The notes beneath the pieces are model-generated. The model worked only from the letters and a program-made list of their open reading frames with translations. It did not search any database and had not been told where the DNA came from. A stretch of 64,000 nt of DNA from Salinispora vitiensis (GTDB lineage Bacteria > Actinomycetota > Actinomycetes > Mycobacteriales > Micromonosporaceae), in contig NZ_KB900388.1 in the NCBI RefSeq assembly GCF_000378825.1, positions 1,836,023-1,900,022 of the forward strand, in the 5' to 3' direction. Position 1 is the stretch's first letter, and each line of letters starts with the position of its first letter. The position numbers were made by a program, and so were the translations under genes. Shown here one piece after another: positions 10,791-21,130 of the stretch.

Positions 10791-11363
10791 GTGCCCAGAG
10801 TAAGTCAGGACCAACTCGACGCGCGCCGGCAGGAGATTCTCACCGCCGCCCGGGTCTGCTTCGCCCGACACGGGTACGAGGGCGCCACCGTGCGCCGGCT
10901 GGAGGAGGCGACCGGGCTGTCCCGCGGAGCGATCTTCCACCATTTCCGCGACAAGGACTCCCTCTTCCTCGCCGTGGCCGAGGACGATGCGGCGGCGATG
11001 GTGGAAACTGTCGCCCGCAATGGCCTGGTGCAGGTGATGCGCGATCTGCTGGCCCGGGCCGCCTCCCCCGACACGACGGGCTGGCTGGGCAGCCAGCTGG
11101 AGGTCTCGCGCCGCCTCCGCACCGATCCCGCGTTCGCCCGGCGGTGGACCGAACGGTCCGCGGCGATCGCCGAAGCGACCCGCGACCGCCTACTCCGCCA
11201 GCGCGAGGCGGGCGTCCTACGCGACGACGTCCCCGTCGATGTGCTCGCCCAGTTCCTGAAGCTGGCGTACGACGGTCTGGTCCTGCACCTGGCGATGGGA
11301 CGCCCCGCCGACGACCTCGGACCGGTACTCAACCTGGTCGAGGAGGCCGTCCGTCGGCGTTGA
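10791..11363 (+). CDS. acnR: TetR-family regulator AcnR (aconitase repressor)
   Basis: This 190-residue TetR-type repressor has an N-terminal HTH domain (RQEILTAARVCFARHGYEGA, then TVRRLEEATGLSRGAIFHHF) that I recognise as nearly the same as C. glutamicum AcnR. The C-terminal domain also lines up (LEVSRRLRTDPAFARRWTER, then a helix ending LNLVEEAVRRR). In corynebacteria AcnR represses acn. Here acnR is 2.4 kb from acnA, separated by three genes, but both promoters carry the same palindrome. The start is GTG 10791; no good ribosome binding site is visible, so the mRNA may be leaderless. Confidence 0.85.
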   Translation: MPRVSQDQLDARRQEILTAARVCFARHGYEGATVRRLEEATGLSRGAIFHHFRDKDSLFLAVAEDDAAAMVETVARNGLVQVMRDLLARAASPDTTGWLGSQLEVSRRLRTDPAFARRWTERSAAIAEATRDRLLRQREAGVLRDDVPVDVLAQFLKLAYDGLVLHLAMGRPADDLGPVLNLVEEAVRRR

Positions 11364-11401
11364 CCGTCCCCCGCTGGTAGCCGATGCGGCAGGATCAGGG
11401 C

Positions 11402-12163
11402 ATGGAGCTCGGCCTGACTGACCGCGTGTACGTGCTCACCGGCGCTTCCCGGGGCCTCGGCTACGCGACGGCCGAGGCGCTCGTCGCCGACGGGGCGCGC
11501 GTCGTCCTCGCCGCCCGGGACGCCGAGGCGGTGAGCGCCGCCGCCCACCGCCTCGGTGGCCCCGCGTGCGCCGTCGGCGTGCCCGCCGACCTGGCCGACC
11601 CGGAGCTGCCCGAACGGCTGACGGCGACCGCCCGGGAGGCGTTCGGGCGGCTGGATGGCGCGCTGGTGTCGGTCGGCGGCCCACCGCCGGGTAGCGCGGC
11701 CACCCTGAGCGACGAGCAGTGGCGCAACTCCTTCGAAACGATCTTCCTCGGCACCGTCCGAATGGCCCGGACCGTCGCCGCCGCGCTGCCCGACGGCGGG
11801 GCGATCGGGCTGGTGCTGTCCATCACGGCGCGGACGCCGCTGGCCGGCCTGGGCATCTCCAACGGCCTCCGGCCCGGCCTAGCCGGGGTCGCCAAGGACA
11901 TGGCCGACGAGTACGGCCCCCAGGGCGTCCGGGTGGTGGGGCTGCTGCCGGGGCGGATGCTGACCGACCGGAACGCGCAGCTCCTCGCCACCGCCGGGGA
12001 TCCCGAACAGGCCCGCGCCACGGCAGAGGCGGAGATCCCGCTCCGCCGGCTGGGCGATCCGGCGGAGTTCGGCCGGGTGGCGGCGTTCGTGCTCTCCCCC
12101 GCCGCCAGCTACCTGACCGGAATCACGCTACCGGTGGACGGCGGCACGCTGCGCGGGCTGTAG
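11402..12163 (+). CDS. SDR-family protein with altered catalytic residues
   Basis: This 253-residue Rossmann-fold short-chain dehydrogenase/reductase-like protein has the cofactor motif TGASRGLG near the N-terminus and a C-terminal LTGITLPVDGGTLRG typical of FabG-like SDRs. The usual Ser-x12-Tyr-x3-Lys triad is changed: S140 is present, but the Tyr position is S153 and the Lys position is R157. Either it uses a different mechanism or it is not a classical oxidoreductase. The ATG at 11402 is preferred over an upstream in-frame ATG because GGATCAGGGC precedes it. It follows acnR by 38 bp and may be co-transcribed with it. Confidence 0.8.
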   Translation: MELGLTDRVYVLTGASRGLGYATAEALVADGARVVLAARDAEAVSAAAHRLGGPACAVGVPADLADPELPERLTATAREAFGRLDGALVSVGGPPPGSAATLSDEQWRNSFETIFLGTVRMARTVAAALPDGGAIGLVLSITARTPLAGLGISNGLRPGLAGVAKDMADEYGPQGVRVVGLLPGRMLTDRNAQLLATAGDPEQARATAEAEIPLRRLGDPAEFGRVAAFVLSPAASYLTGITLPVDGGTLRGL

Positions 12164-12207
12164 TCGCCCAAGCCGGACAGCAGGCATCGGTCGGGGATCA
12201 GCGCTGG

Positions 12208-14196
12208 CTAGTTGGCGGCGGCCGGCGGCAGCGCCTCCTCGGCGACGTAGGAGCGCATCGGCAGCGTAACCGGCTCCGGCCCGGTCGCGTCCTGGTACGG
12301 CGTCGGCGAGTCAGCGACCGCGAACTGCGTCCGGTACAGCTCGGCGTAGAGCCCGCCCAGAACGACCAGCTCCTCATGTCGTCCCCGCTCGACGATCCGC
12401 CCCTGATCGAGTACGAGAATCTGGTCGGCCTCTCGCACCGTGGAGAGCCGGTGCGCGATGACCAGCGCGGTCCGCCCCGTCAACGCCACCGAGAGCGCCT
12501 GCTGCACCGCTGCCTCGCTTTCCGAGTCCAGATGCGCGGTGGCCTCGTCGAGAATCACGATCGAGGGTGCCTTGAGCAGCACCCGGGCGATCGCGATGCG
12601 TTGTTTCTCCCCGCCGGAGAAGCGGTAGCCGCGCTCACCCACCACCGTGTCCAGGCCGTCGGGCAACGCCCGCACGAGGTCCGCCACCTGCGCACCGGCG
12701 AGGGCAGCCCAGAGTTCGTCGTCGGTGGCCGCCGGTTTGGCGTACCGCAGGTTCTCGGCGATGGTCTCGTGGAACAGGTGTGAGTCCTGAGTGACGACAC
12801 CGATCTCGTCGCGCAGGGAGTCCAGGCTGGCGTCCCGGACATCAACCCCGCCGACGAGTACCTGACCGTCGGTAACGTCGTAGAGCCGAGAGATCAACAT
12901 GGACAGCGTCGACTTGCCCGCGCCGGAGGGCCCGACCAGGGCGACCATCTGCCCCGGCTCGACGGTGAACGACACGCCCCGGAGCACCGGCTCGGTGGCC
13001 GTCCGATCGAGCGCGGCGACCTCCTCCAGGGAGGCCAGCGAGATCTCGGCGGCGCTCGGGTAGCGGAAACGCACCGACCGGAACTCGACCCGACCGTCGC
13101 CCCGCGGCACGGTGACGGCAGCGGCCTTCTCGGTGAGGGCGGGTTGCAGGTCGAGCACCTCGTAGACCCGGTCAAACGAGACCAACGCGCTCATCACGTC
13201 AACCCGTACGTTGGAGAGCGCGGTGAGTGGGCCGTAAAGCCGGGTGAGTAGTAGCGCGAGCGTGACGACGGTGCCGGCGCTGACGCTGCCGGTGACTGCC
13301 AGCCACCCGCCCAGCCCGTAGGTGAGCGCCTGCGCGAGCGAGGCGACCAGCAGCATCGCCACGAAGAAGGTCCGCGAGTACATCGCGGATTGGATGCCGA
13401 TGTCCCGGACCCGCTCGGCCCGCGCGGCGAACCGGCGTGCCTCGTTGTCGGGCTGGCCGAAGAGCTTGACCAGCAGTGCTCCGGAGACGCCGAAGCGCTC
13501 GGTCATCGTCGCGTTCATCTTCGCGTCGAGGTTGTAGGACTCGCGGGTGATCTCGGCGAGGCGCCGCCCGACCCGGCGGGCCGGAATGATGAACACCGGC
13601 AGTAGCACCAGCGACAGTGCGGTGATCTGCCACGAAAGGGTGAACATCACCGCCGCGGTGAGCACCAGCTGGATGACGTTGCTCACCACCCCGGACAGGG
13701 TCGAGGTGAACGCCCGCTGGGCCCCGAGCACGTCGTTGTTGAGTCGACTGACCAGGGCACCGGTCTGGGTCCGGCTGAAGAACTGCAACGGCATCCGCTG
13801 GACATGGTCGTAGACCCGGGTTCGCAGGTCGAGGATGATGCCCTCACCGATGCGGGCCGAGTACCACCGCTGGGCGAGCGAGAGCAGCGCGTCTGCCACC
13901 GCGAGCGCGGCGATCACCAGCGCCAGCCGAACGATCAGGGTGGATGCCTCGCTGCCGCCCCGCGTGATGGCGTCGATCACTTTGCCGGCGAGCACCGGGG
14001 TGGCGACCCCGATCATCGCGGCCAGCACGACGGTGGCCAGGAAGACGACGATGTCCCGCCGGTAGGGCTGGGCGAAGCCGACGATCCGACGCGCCACCCC
14101 GCGCTGGAGCCGGTGCGCCGAGATCTCGTCGTGGCTCCGCATCGACCGGAGCATGCTCCAGCCGCCTATGCCGCCGCCGGACATCGGATTGGACAC
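12208..14196 (-). CDS. ABC transporter, fused permease and ATP-binding domains (exporter type)
   Basis: This 662-residue half-transporter has an N-terminal six-helix transmembrane domain (about 40-340) and a C-terminal ATPase. The ATPase shows Walker A GPSGAGKST, signature RFSGGEKQR, Walker B IVILDEATAHLD and the H-loop IAHRL. It resembles multidrug or lipid exporters of the MsbA/LmrA group and would act as a homodimer or with a partner half-transporter; no partner gene is adjacent. GTG 14196 is chosen because GGAGG lies five bases upstream, while the GTG two codons earlier overlaps that site. The substrate is unknown. Confidence 0.88.
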   Translation of the reverse strand: MSNPMSGGGIGGWSMLRSMRSHDEISAHRLQRGVARRIVGFAQPYRRDIVVFLATVVLAAMIGVATPVLAGKVIDAITRGGSEASTLIVRLALVIAALAVADALLSLAQRWYSARIGEGIILDLRTRVYDHVQRMPLQFFSRTQTGALVSRLNNDVLGAQRAFTSTLSGVVSNVIQLVLTAAVMFTLSWQITALSLVLLPVFIIPARRVGRRLAEITRESYNLDAKMNATMTERFGVSGALLVKLFGQPDNEARRFAARAERVRDIGIQSAMYSRTFFVAMLLVASLAQALTYGLGGWLAVTGSVSAGTVVTLALLLTRLYGPLTALSNVRVDVMSALVSFDRVYEVLDLQPALTEKAAAVTVPRGDGRVEFRSVRFRYPSAAEISLASLEEVAALDRTATEPVLRGVSFTVEPGQMVALVGPSGAGKSTLSMLISRLYDVTDGQVLVGGVDVRDASLDSLRDEIGVVTQDSHLFHETIAENLRYAKPAATDDELWAALAGAQVADLVRALPDGLDTVVGERGYRFSGGEKQRIAIARVLLKAPSIVILDEATAHLDSESEAAVQQALSVALTGRTALVIAHRLSTVREADQILVLDQGRIVERGRHEELVVLGGLYAELYRTQFAVADSPTPYQDATGPEPVTLPMRSYVAEEALPPAAAN

Positions 14197-14298
14197 GGTC
14201 ACCTCCGGGTCATCGGGCCGACCACCACCTCCGGGTCGATTCTCCCGACGCCTGTGACAACCCGGTCAGTAACCCAAATCTTCCCGTACGGCCCTTAC

Positions 14299-14321
14299 GG
14301 GCGCTGAAGGTGCCAGCGCCC
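14299..14321 (-). terminator. Hairpin terminator after the crotonase gene
   Basis: An 8-bp inverted repeat (14299-14306 and 14314-14321) with a seven-base loop lies just beyond the stop codon of the leftward crotonase gene. Confidence 0.5.
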
Positions 14322-14328
14322 CGCCCGG

Positions 14329-15096
14329 CTATTCTCCCCGGCCGGCGAGTTCCCGCAGCCGCCGGGTCTGTGCCTCCCGCTCCGCCCGCTCCTGCTCGGC
14401 CGGGGTCCGGCCGGACGCACCGGCGAGCAACGCCTTGATCTCCACGACCGCGTCCCGGTCATTGGCGAGCAGCCCCGCCGTCAGGTCGCTGACCGCGCCG
14501 GCCAGCTCCCCGGTCGGCACGACCAGAGTTGCCAGCCCGATCCGGTCCGCCTCGGCGGCGTCCAACCGCCGCCCGGTGGCGCAGAGCTCCAGCGCGCGCG
14601 AGTAGCCCACAAGCTCGACCAGGCGCTTGGTGCCGGCCAGGTCTGGGACCAGGCCGAGTGTCACCTCCGCCATGGAAAACCGGGCATCCTCGGCGAGAAC
14701 CCGCAGGTCGCAGGCGAGCGCCAGCTGAAACCCGGCGCCGATCGCGTGCCCCTGCACCGCCGCGATCGACACCAGGTCGGGGCGATGCAACCAGGTGAAG
14801 GCATCCTGCAGCTCGGCGATCCGGTCCGCGCACTCCTGCTCGGGCAGGGTGGACAGCTCGGCGAAGGAACCCGGCCCGGAAGCACCCGCCACCGACAGGT
14901 CGAGGCCGGCGGAGAAGGCCCGGCCTTCACCGCGGACAACCACGACGCGTACGTCGCCGGGGAGCTTCCGGGAGAAGTCGCGCATCGCCTGCCACATCGC
15001 CGGAGTCTGCGCGTTGAGCACGTCGGGCCGGGTCAGGGTGACCGTGGCCACCGCACCGTCGCACTCCAGCCGGACCCCGGTCGCCGCGGCAGTCAC
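14329..15096 (-). CDS. Enoyl-CoA hydratase/isomerase (crotonase) family protein
   Basis: This 255-residue crotonase-fold protein has the oxyanion-hole segments FSAGLDLS and GHAIGAGFQLALACDLR, and a typical AEVTLGLVPDLAGTKRLVELVG stretch. The position of the usual first catalytic Glu of ECH lies in FQLALACD and is not conserved. The second has Glu in MAEVTLGLVPD. Fatty acid or other acyl-CoA metabolism is likely; the exact substrate is unclear. I chose GTG 15096, since the sequence upstream overlaps the HTH gene in another frame. It is the second gene after the small HTH gene and may be read with it. Confidence 0.83.
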   Translation of the reverse strand: MTAAATGVRLECDGAVATVTLTRPDVLNAQTPAMWQAMRDFSRKLPGDVRVVVVRGEGRAFSAGLDLSVAGASGPGSFAELSTLPEQECADRIAELQDAFTWLHRPDLVSIAAVQGHAIGAGFQLALACDLRVLAEDARFSMAEVTLGLVPDLAGTKRLVELVGYSRALELCATGRRLDAAEADRIGLATLVVPTGELAGAVSDLTAGLLANDRDAVVEIKALLAGASGRTPAEQERAEREAQTRRLRELAGRGE

Positions 15097-15142
15097 CGGG
15101 CGGCCCGGGGAACGGTGCTGATGGGTGGCGCCGCTCGGCGGG

Positions 15143-15370
15143 TCACGCCTTCTTGCGACGCCGGGCGCCGCCGCGCTGCCGCAGCTGCACCCCGGACTCG
15201 GTGAGCACCCGGTGGATGAATCCGTAGGAGCGGCCGGTCGAGGCCGCGAGCGCACGGATGCTCTCCCCCGAGGTGTACCGCTTGACCAGGTCCTTGGCGA
15301 GCGTCTGACGCTCGGCCCCGACGATCCGGCGACCCTTCTCAGTGCTGGTGGCTGTGCCAGTGGCTGCCAT
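15143..15370 (-). CDS. Small helix-turn-helix protein
   Basis: The 75-residue basic protein has one HTH-like unit: LAKDLVKRYTSGESIRALAA, then STGRSYGFIHRVLTESG. The tail QRGGARRRKKA is strongly basic. Small proteins of this kind are conserved across actinobacteria, where they are annotated only as HTH-domain proteins. DNA binding is likely and the target is unknown. The ATG at 15370 is preceded by GAGGA about six bases upstream. The 150-bp upstream region has AT-rich patches that could serve as a promoter. Confidence 0.75.
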   Translation of the reverse strand: MAATGTATSTEKGRRIVGAERQTLAKDLVKRYTSGESIRALAASTGRSYGFIHRVLTESGVQLRQRGGARRRKKA

Positions 15371-15523
15371 GCTGTGTCCTCACGTCCCAGACTGTGCGGT
15401 TCGGATACGGTCCCACCTATTAGACCGTCTCGAACGATCATGCGCCAGATATCAACTATTCGCCAACCGACACGCTATGTAATGTCGGCTTCCCGATAGG
15501 CGAAGTCAGGGCCCGGGGGTCGG

Positions 15524-17128
<1,605 letters not shown>

Positions 17129-17340
17129 GTCGGAAGACTCGCTCTCGGGGTGGAGGGCTGACTCAGGGCACGCGAAAGCACCGGCGGGCCGGAGGACCGT
17201 CGGTGCGGGGCGGTTCAGCCTTCGCAGAGCAGCACGCGTCAATTGTACCGGGACACCCCCCACCCGGTCCTGCGGATTACCCCGCCAAGATCACTGACCG
17301 GACCCGAGCCGCCCGCCGTGGGCCGGCACCGACCAACCGG

Positions 17341-18021
17341 TCAGGTGGCGGACCCGGCACTGCCCGCGGCCCCCACCTCGGGATCACGAACGAGGATGTG
17401 GACGGCCCGGGCAGCGGGAATGGCGTCGAGCAGCACGGCACGCCGGGGCTCCGGCACGGTCAGCAGGCGCTCGGCACGCAGCCCGACCAGCGGAGCCAGC
17501 CGACGATCCGCGAGCACCGCGTCGACAGTCCGGCGGTCCCCACCACAAACCAGGGCGGCCAGCGTCGGAGCCGCCGGCAGCAGCAGGCGCACGGCCAGCT
17601 CGACCGCGTCCGACACCGCCGCCTTCGCCTGGTTCTCCCGCCGCCGGGCGAACCGCTGCTGCGACCAGCCGCCGGCAGCCGTCCGGCCCTGGACGTAGTG
17701 CGTGTCGACCTTCGACACGACCAGCTCCGCTCCCTCGGCGACGCCGAGGGCCACCGCACCCTTGCGGGCGAGCAGCAGGCCGATCCGCCGGGGCCGGGAC
17801 ACGGCCGCCAGGAACCCATCCAGGTCGACCGCGCCGGATACGCCGGGCGGGGTATGCACCTCGGCGGTCGTACCGTCCGGGGCGGTCAACAGCAGCCCGT
17901 ACTCCTGCGGGGTGGAGATCGACGGACCGTGCCGGTCGGTGAAGCCGGCAACCCAGCGCGGGACCCGGCCCGGGTCCACCTCAACCCACCGGCCGCCTCC
18001 CGCTGCGGGCCTACTACGCAC
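17341..18021 (-). CDS. acVLRF1-family peptidyl-tRNA hydrolase (Vms1/eRF1-like)
   Basis: This 226-residue protein carries GGWSQQRFARRRENQ, the catalytic loop signature of the actinobacterial Vms1-like release factor family (acVLRF1). These resemble eRF1 and release nascent chains from peptidyl-tRNA during ribosome rescue. The N-terminal half forms a beta-rich domain and the C-terminal half (RRTVDAVLADRRLAPLVGLRA) fits the Vms1-type fold. The start is GTG 18021. It lies upstream of the ABC-F gene in the same direction, 212 bp apart, so two translation-associated factors are neighbours. Assignment rests on the loop and the length. Confidence 0.75.
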   Translation of the reverse strand: MRSRPAAGGGRWVEVDPGRVPRWVAGFTDRHGPSISTPQEYGLLLTAPDGTTAEVHTPPGVSGAVDLDGFLAAVSRPRRIGLLLARKGAVALGVAEGAELVVSKVDTHYVQGRTAAGGWSQQRFARRRENQAKAAVSDAVELAVRLLLPAAPTLAALVCGGDRRTVDAVLADRRLAPLVGLRAERLLTVPEPRRAVLLDAIPAARAVHILVRDPEVGAAGSAGSAT

Positions 18022-18062
18022 ACCCCGAACCTACCCCCGCGGTCCGGCTGCCCTTCGTCGGG

Positions 18063-18749
18063 TCAGGCCGCCACAAGCATGACGACGGCGAGGGCAGCGA
18101 TAATGGCGCTGGACACCAGAGCCGTGCCGAGCCGGCCACGGGGACCGGCGAGGACCCGGCCGACCATCGTGCCGCCCCCGGCGACCAGTAGCTGCCAGCT
18201 CGCCGAGGCGACGAACGCCCCGAGCACGAACGCCCCGGCGGCCGGCAGAGCCGGGGCGGCGGAGTCCTGACGGCCGAGCACCAGCGCCGCGAAATAGACG
18301 ACGGTGGCGGGGTTCAACAGGGTCAACGCCAGCACCCCGGTGAACGCCCGTGGCGGCGTCTCCAGGCCCCAGCGGCCCGCGAACGGTCGGCTGCCGGCAT
18401 CCGGTCCGCCAGATCCGGATGTGGTGTCGGAGCCGGGGCCAGCAACCGAACCCGACCGGACGGAGCGTAGGGCCCGCACCGCGGTGTGGGTCGCCAAGGC
18501 GAGCAGGATCACCGCGGCGACCACCCGCAGCGGACCTGCGACCGGGGTGAGCACCGTGACCAGGGCCGCCCCGCCAAGGGCGGCGACGGCCGCATACAGT
18601 CCATCGGCCGTGGCGACCCCGAGGGCCGCGGCGGCCCCCACCCGGAACGAGGTCCGCGCGGCCAGCCCCATGACGAGTACCGCGATGGCGCCGACTGGGA
18701 TGGCCACCCCGAATCCGGCGACCAGCCCAGCCAGAAACACCCCGGTCAT
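18063..18749 (-). CDS. LysE/RhtB-family exporter
   Basis: This is a 228-residue membrane protein with about six hydrophobic segments. The N-terminal half shows AIPVGAIAVLVMGLAARTSFRVGAAAALGVATADGLYA, as in LysE-type amino acid exporters (split here for description). The later TLLNPATVVYF matches the second conserved region. A Gly/Ser/Pro-rich cytoplasmic linker separates the halves. ATG 18749 begins directly at the first helix; an earlier in-frame start at 18803 adds only a basic leader. The substrate could be an amino acid or a similar metabolite. Confidence 0.8.
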   Translation of the reverse strand: MTGVFLAGLVAGFGVAIPVGAIAVLVMGLAARTSFRVGAAAALGVATADGLYAAVAALGGAALVTVLTPVAGPLRVVAAVILLALATHTAVRALRSVRSGSVAGPGSDTTSGSGGPDAGSRPFAGRWGLETPPRAFTGVLALTLLNPATVVYFAALVLGRQDSAAPALPAAGAFVLGAFVASASWQLLVAGGGTMVGRVLAGPRGRLGTALVSSAIIAALAVVMLVAA

Positions 18750-18917
18750 GGTCGTGGGCAACAGGCCGGGCCGGCGCCGGGCAGCCGAGTTTGCTGTCGG
18801 CACCCGGCCTCGGCTACGCGGACCGGAAACGGCAACAGGTACGGCTCGATCATGCCGTCATCCTGCGCCGTCCCCAGGCCCGCGGCTACCGGTTTTACCC
18901 GGCGGACGCCCGTGGCG

Positions 18918-19328
18918 TCAGACGTTGAAGCCCAGCGCCCGAAGCTGCTCGCGCCCCTCGTCGGTGATCTTGTCTGGGCCCCATGGCGGAAGCCACACCC
19001 AGTTGATCCGCATCTCGTTGACCAGGCCGCCCCCCGGACCGGTGGTCAGGGCCGACCGCGCCTGGTCCTCGATGACGTCGGTCAGCGGGCAGGCCGCCGA
19101 GGTGAGCGTCATGTCCAGCGTGGCGACGTTGTCGTCGTCAACGTGGACGCCGTACAGCAGGCCCAGGTCGACAACGTTGATGCCCAGCTCGGGGTCGACG
19201 ACATCCTTCATCGCCTCCTCGACATCGGCGACGGCGGCCTTGCCGGCCGGCACGCCCTCCGGAGCCGCCGCACCGGTCGCGCCATCACCAGGGGCCGGCG
19301 TGGCCTCGGTGGCAGTGTCCTCGCTCAT
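18918..19328 (-). CDS. sufT: SufT-like Fe-S assembly protein (MIP18/DUF59)
   Basis: This 136-residue protein has an Ala/Gly-rich N-terminus and a DUF59 domain with DPELGINVVDLGLLYGV and a conserved Cys in TSAACPLTDVIEDQ. SufT aids Fe-S cluster maturation, probably by delivery to apoproteins. Its ATG overlaps the sufU stop by four bases (ATGA), so it is the last gene of the suf operon. In M. tuberculosis the same order ends in Rv1466. Confidence 0.9.
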   Translation of the reverse strand: MSEDTATEATPAPGDGATGAAAPEGVPAGKAAVADVEEAMKDVVDPELGINVVDLGLLYGVHVDDDNVATLDMTLTSAACPLTDVIEDQARSALTTGPGGGLVNEMRINWVWLPPWGPDKITDEGREQLRALGFNV

Positions 19329-19801
19329 CCCTGAACCTCCGTCGGGCTCGTGTCCACACCGGCGCGTGCCGCGGCGTCCTTGAACGCCATCCACGGCAAC
19401 AGCGCGCACTTCACCCGGGCGGGGTAGCGGGCGACGCCCGCGAAAGCCACCCCGTCCCCGAGTACCTCCTCGTCCGGCGTGACCTCGCCCCGGCCGGACA
19501 TCAACTCCACGAACGCCGCGTGCACCGCGAACGCCTCGGCGGCCGGACGGCCGGCGAGTAGCTCGTGCAGCACACTCGCCGAGGCCTGGCTGATAGAGCA
19601 GCCGTACCCGTCGTACGAGACATCGTGCAGCACCGCACCGTCGGTGGCGACCCGGACGGTGACCTCGTCCCCGCAGGTCGGGTTGACGTGGTGCGCCTCG
19701 GCGACGGATGCCGCCGGGTCGTCCGCGTCGCGCAGCCCCCGGCCGTGCGGGTGCTTGTAGTGGTCCAGGATGATCTCCTGGTAGAGCTGGTCAACCTGCA
19801 T
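19325..19801 (-). CDS. sufU: SufU (NifU-like zinc-dependent sulfurtransferase)
   Basis: The 158-residue protein has the three conserved cysteines of SufU in NPTCGDEV (C43), GCSISQAS (C68) and KCALLPW (C132). It accepts sulfur from SufS and passes it to the SufBCD scaffold. The 18-20 residue insertion between the second and third Cys typical of SufU over IscU is present in the AAEAFAVHAAFVELMSGRGE stretch. It shares one base with the sufS stop. Confidence 0.93.
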   Translation of the reverse strand: MQVDQLYQEIILDHYKHPHGRGLRDADDPAASVAEAHHVNPTCGDEVTVRVATDGAVLHDVSYDGYGCSISQASASVLHELLAGRPAAEAFAVHAAFVELMSGRGEVTPDEEVLGDGVAFAGVARYPARVKCALLPWMAFKDAAARAGVDTSPTEVQG

Positions 19802-21105
19802 CAGGCGAACACCTTCCGCACCTGCTCCAGCCCCGCCACCAGGGCGTCGATCTCCTCCGTGGTGGTGTAGAGGTAGAACGAGGCCCGGGTCGTGGCCGGC
19901 ACCCCGAACCGGGTGCAGACCGGGCGGGCGCAGTGGTGACCGACCCGCACCTGCACGCCCAGCGAGTCGAGCACCTGCCCGACGTCGTGCGGGTGAATGT
20001 CACCCAGCGCGAACGAGATCGTGCCGCCGCGGCCCACCGGAACGTTCGGCCCGAAGATCCGCAGCTCGGGCACCGTCGCCAGGGCGTCCAGGGCGTACGC
20101 GGTGAGTTGCTTCTCGTGCCACTGGATGGCCCGCATGCCGACACCGGAGAGGTAGTCCACCGCCGCACCCAGCGCGACCGCCTCGGCGATCGGCGGGGTA
20201 CCCGCCTCGAACCGGATCGGCGGCGGGGCGAAGGTCGACCCCGACATCGCCACCGTTTCGATCATCGACCCACCGCCGAGCACCGGCGGCATCGCCGCGA
20301 GCAGCTCGGTGCGGCCCCAGAGCACCCCGATGCCACTCGGGGCACACATCTTGTGCCCGGTGAAGACGATGAAGTCCGGGTCGTAGTCGACCACGTCCAT
20401 CGGCATGTGCGGCACCGACTGCGAGCAGTCGAGCAGCAGCAGCGCGCCGACCTCCCGGACCCGCTGCGTGATCCGGGACGTCGCGTTGACGGTGCCGAGA
20501 ATGTTGGACATGTGCACCAGCGAGACGATCTTCGTCCGCTCGTTGACCAGGTCCGTCAAGCCCGACTCGTCCAGCCGGCCGTGGTCGGTGACCGGGAACC
20601 AACGCAGGGTGGCGCCGGTGCGCTCGCAGAGCAACTGCCACGGAACGATGTTCGAGTGGTGCTCCATCTCGGAGATCACCACCTCGTCTCCCGGGCCCAG
20701 CCGGAACCGCGGGTCGGCGTCGGGACGCAGCGACGCGTTCGAGAAGGCGTACGCCACGATGTTGATCGCCTCGGTGGAGTTCTTGGTGAACACCACCTCG
20801 TCCGGGCTCGGGGCGTTGATGAAGGCGGCGACCTTGGCGCGCGCGCCCTCGTACGCCTCGGTCGCCTCGGTGCCCAGCGTGTGCACCGAACGCGACACGT
20901 TCGCGTTCCGCCACTCGTAGTGCTCCCGCAGCACGTCGAGCACCTGCCGTGGCTTGTGTGACGTGTTCGCGCTGTCCAGGTAGACCAGCGGGTGCCCGTT
21001 GACCTTCCGGTCCAGGATCGGGAAGTCGGCGCGCACCGCCGCCACGTCGTAGCTTGGCACGTCGCCGTACTGCGGCATACCCGGTGGTATCGCGATGGTG
21101 GTCAT
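19801..21105 (-). CDS. sufS: Cysteine desulfurase SufS
   Basis: The 434-residue PLP enzyme removes sulfur from L-cysteine to form a persulfide. The PLP lysine is K252 in FTGHKMCAPSG, and the sulfur-carrying Cys is C392 in RVGHHCARPVC. The length and motifs place it in the group II (SufS/CsdA) family. It lies between sufC (25 bp upstream) and sufU (one-base overlap), so it is co-transcribed. Confidence 0.95.
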   Translation of the reverse strand: MTTIAIPPGMPQYGDVPSYDVAAVRADFPILDRKVNGHPLVYLDSANTSHKPRQVLDVLREHYEWRNANVSRSVHTLGTEATEAYEGARAKVAAFINAPSPDEVVFTKNSTEAINIVAYAFSNASLRPDADPRFRLGPGDEVVISEMEHHSNIVPWQLLCERTGATLRWFPVTDHGRLDESGLTDLVNERTKIVSLVHMSNILGTVNATSRITQRVREVGALLLLDCSQSVPHMPMDVVDYDPDFIVFTGHKMCAPSGIGVLWGRTELLAAMPPVLGGGSMIETVAMSGSTFAPPPIRFEAGTPPIAEAVALGAAVDYLSGVGMRAIQWHEKQLTAYALDALATVPELRIFGPNVPVGRGGTISFALGDIHPHDVGQVLDSLGVQVRVGHHCARPVCTRFGVPATTRASFYLYTTTEEIDALVAGLEQVRKVFA

Positions 21106-21130
21106 CGTGACCGGCCTTTCCTTGAGGTCG

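Noticed and set aside
15097..15441. Longer crotonase reading through the small HTH gene
   Set aside because: The extension is Pro/Ser/Arg-rich and lies in another frame across a conserved HTH gene.
17129..17263. Extension of the ABC-F protein upstream of ATG 17128
   Set aside because: The added 45 residues have no family similarity, and MITATGLELRAG is the normal N-terminus of this class.
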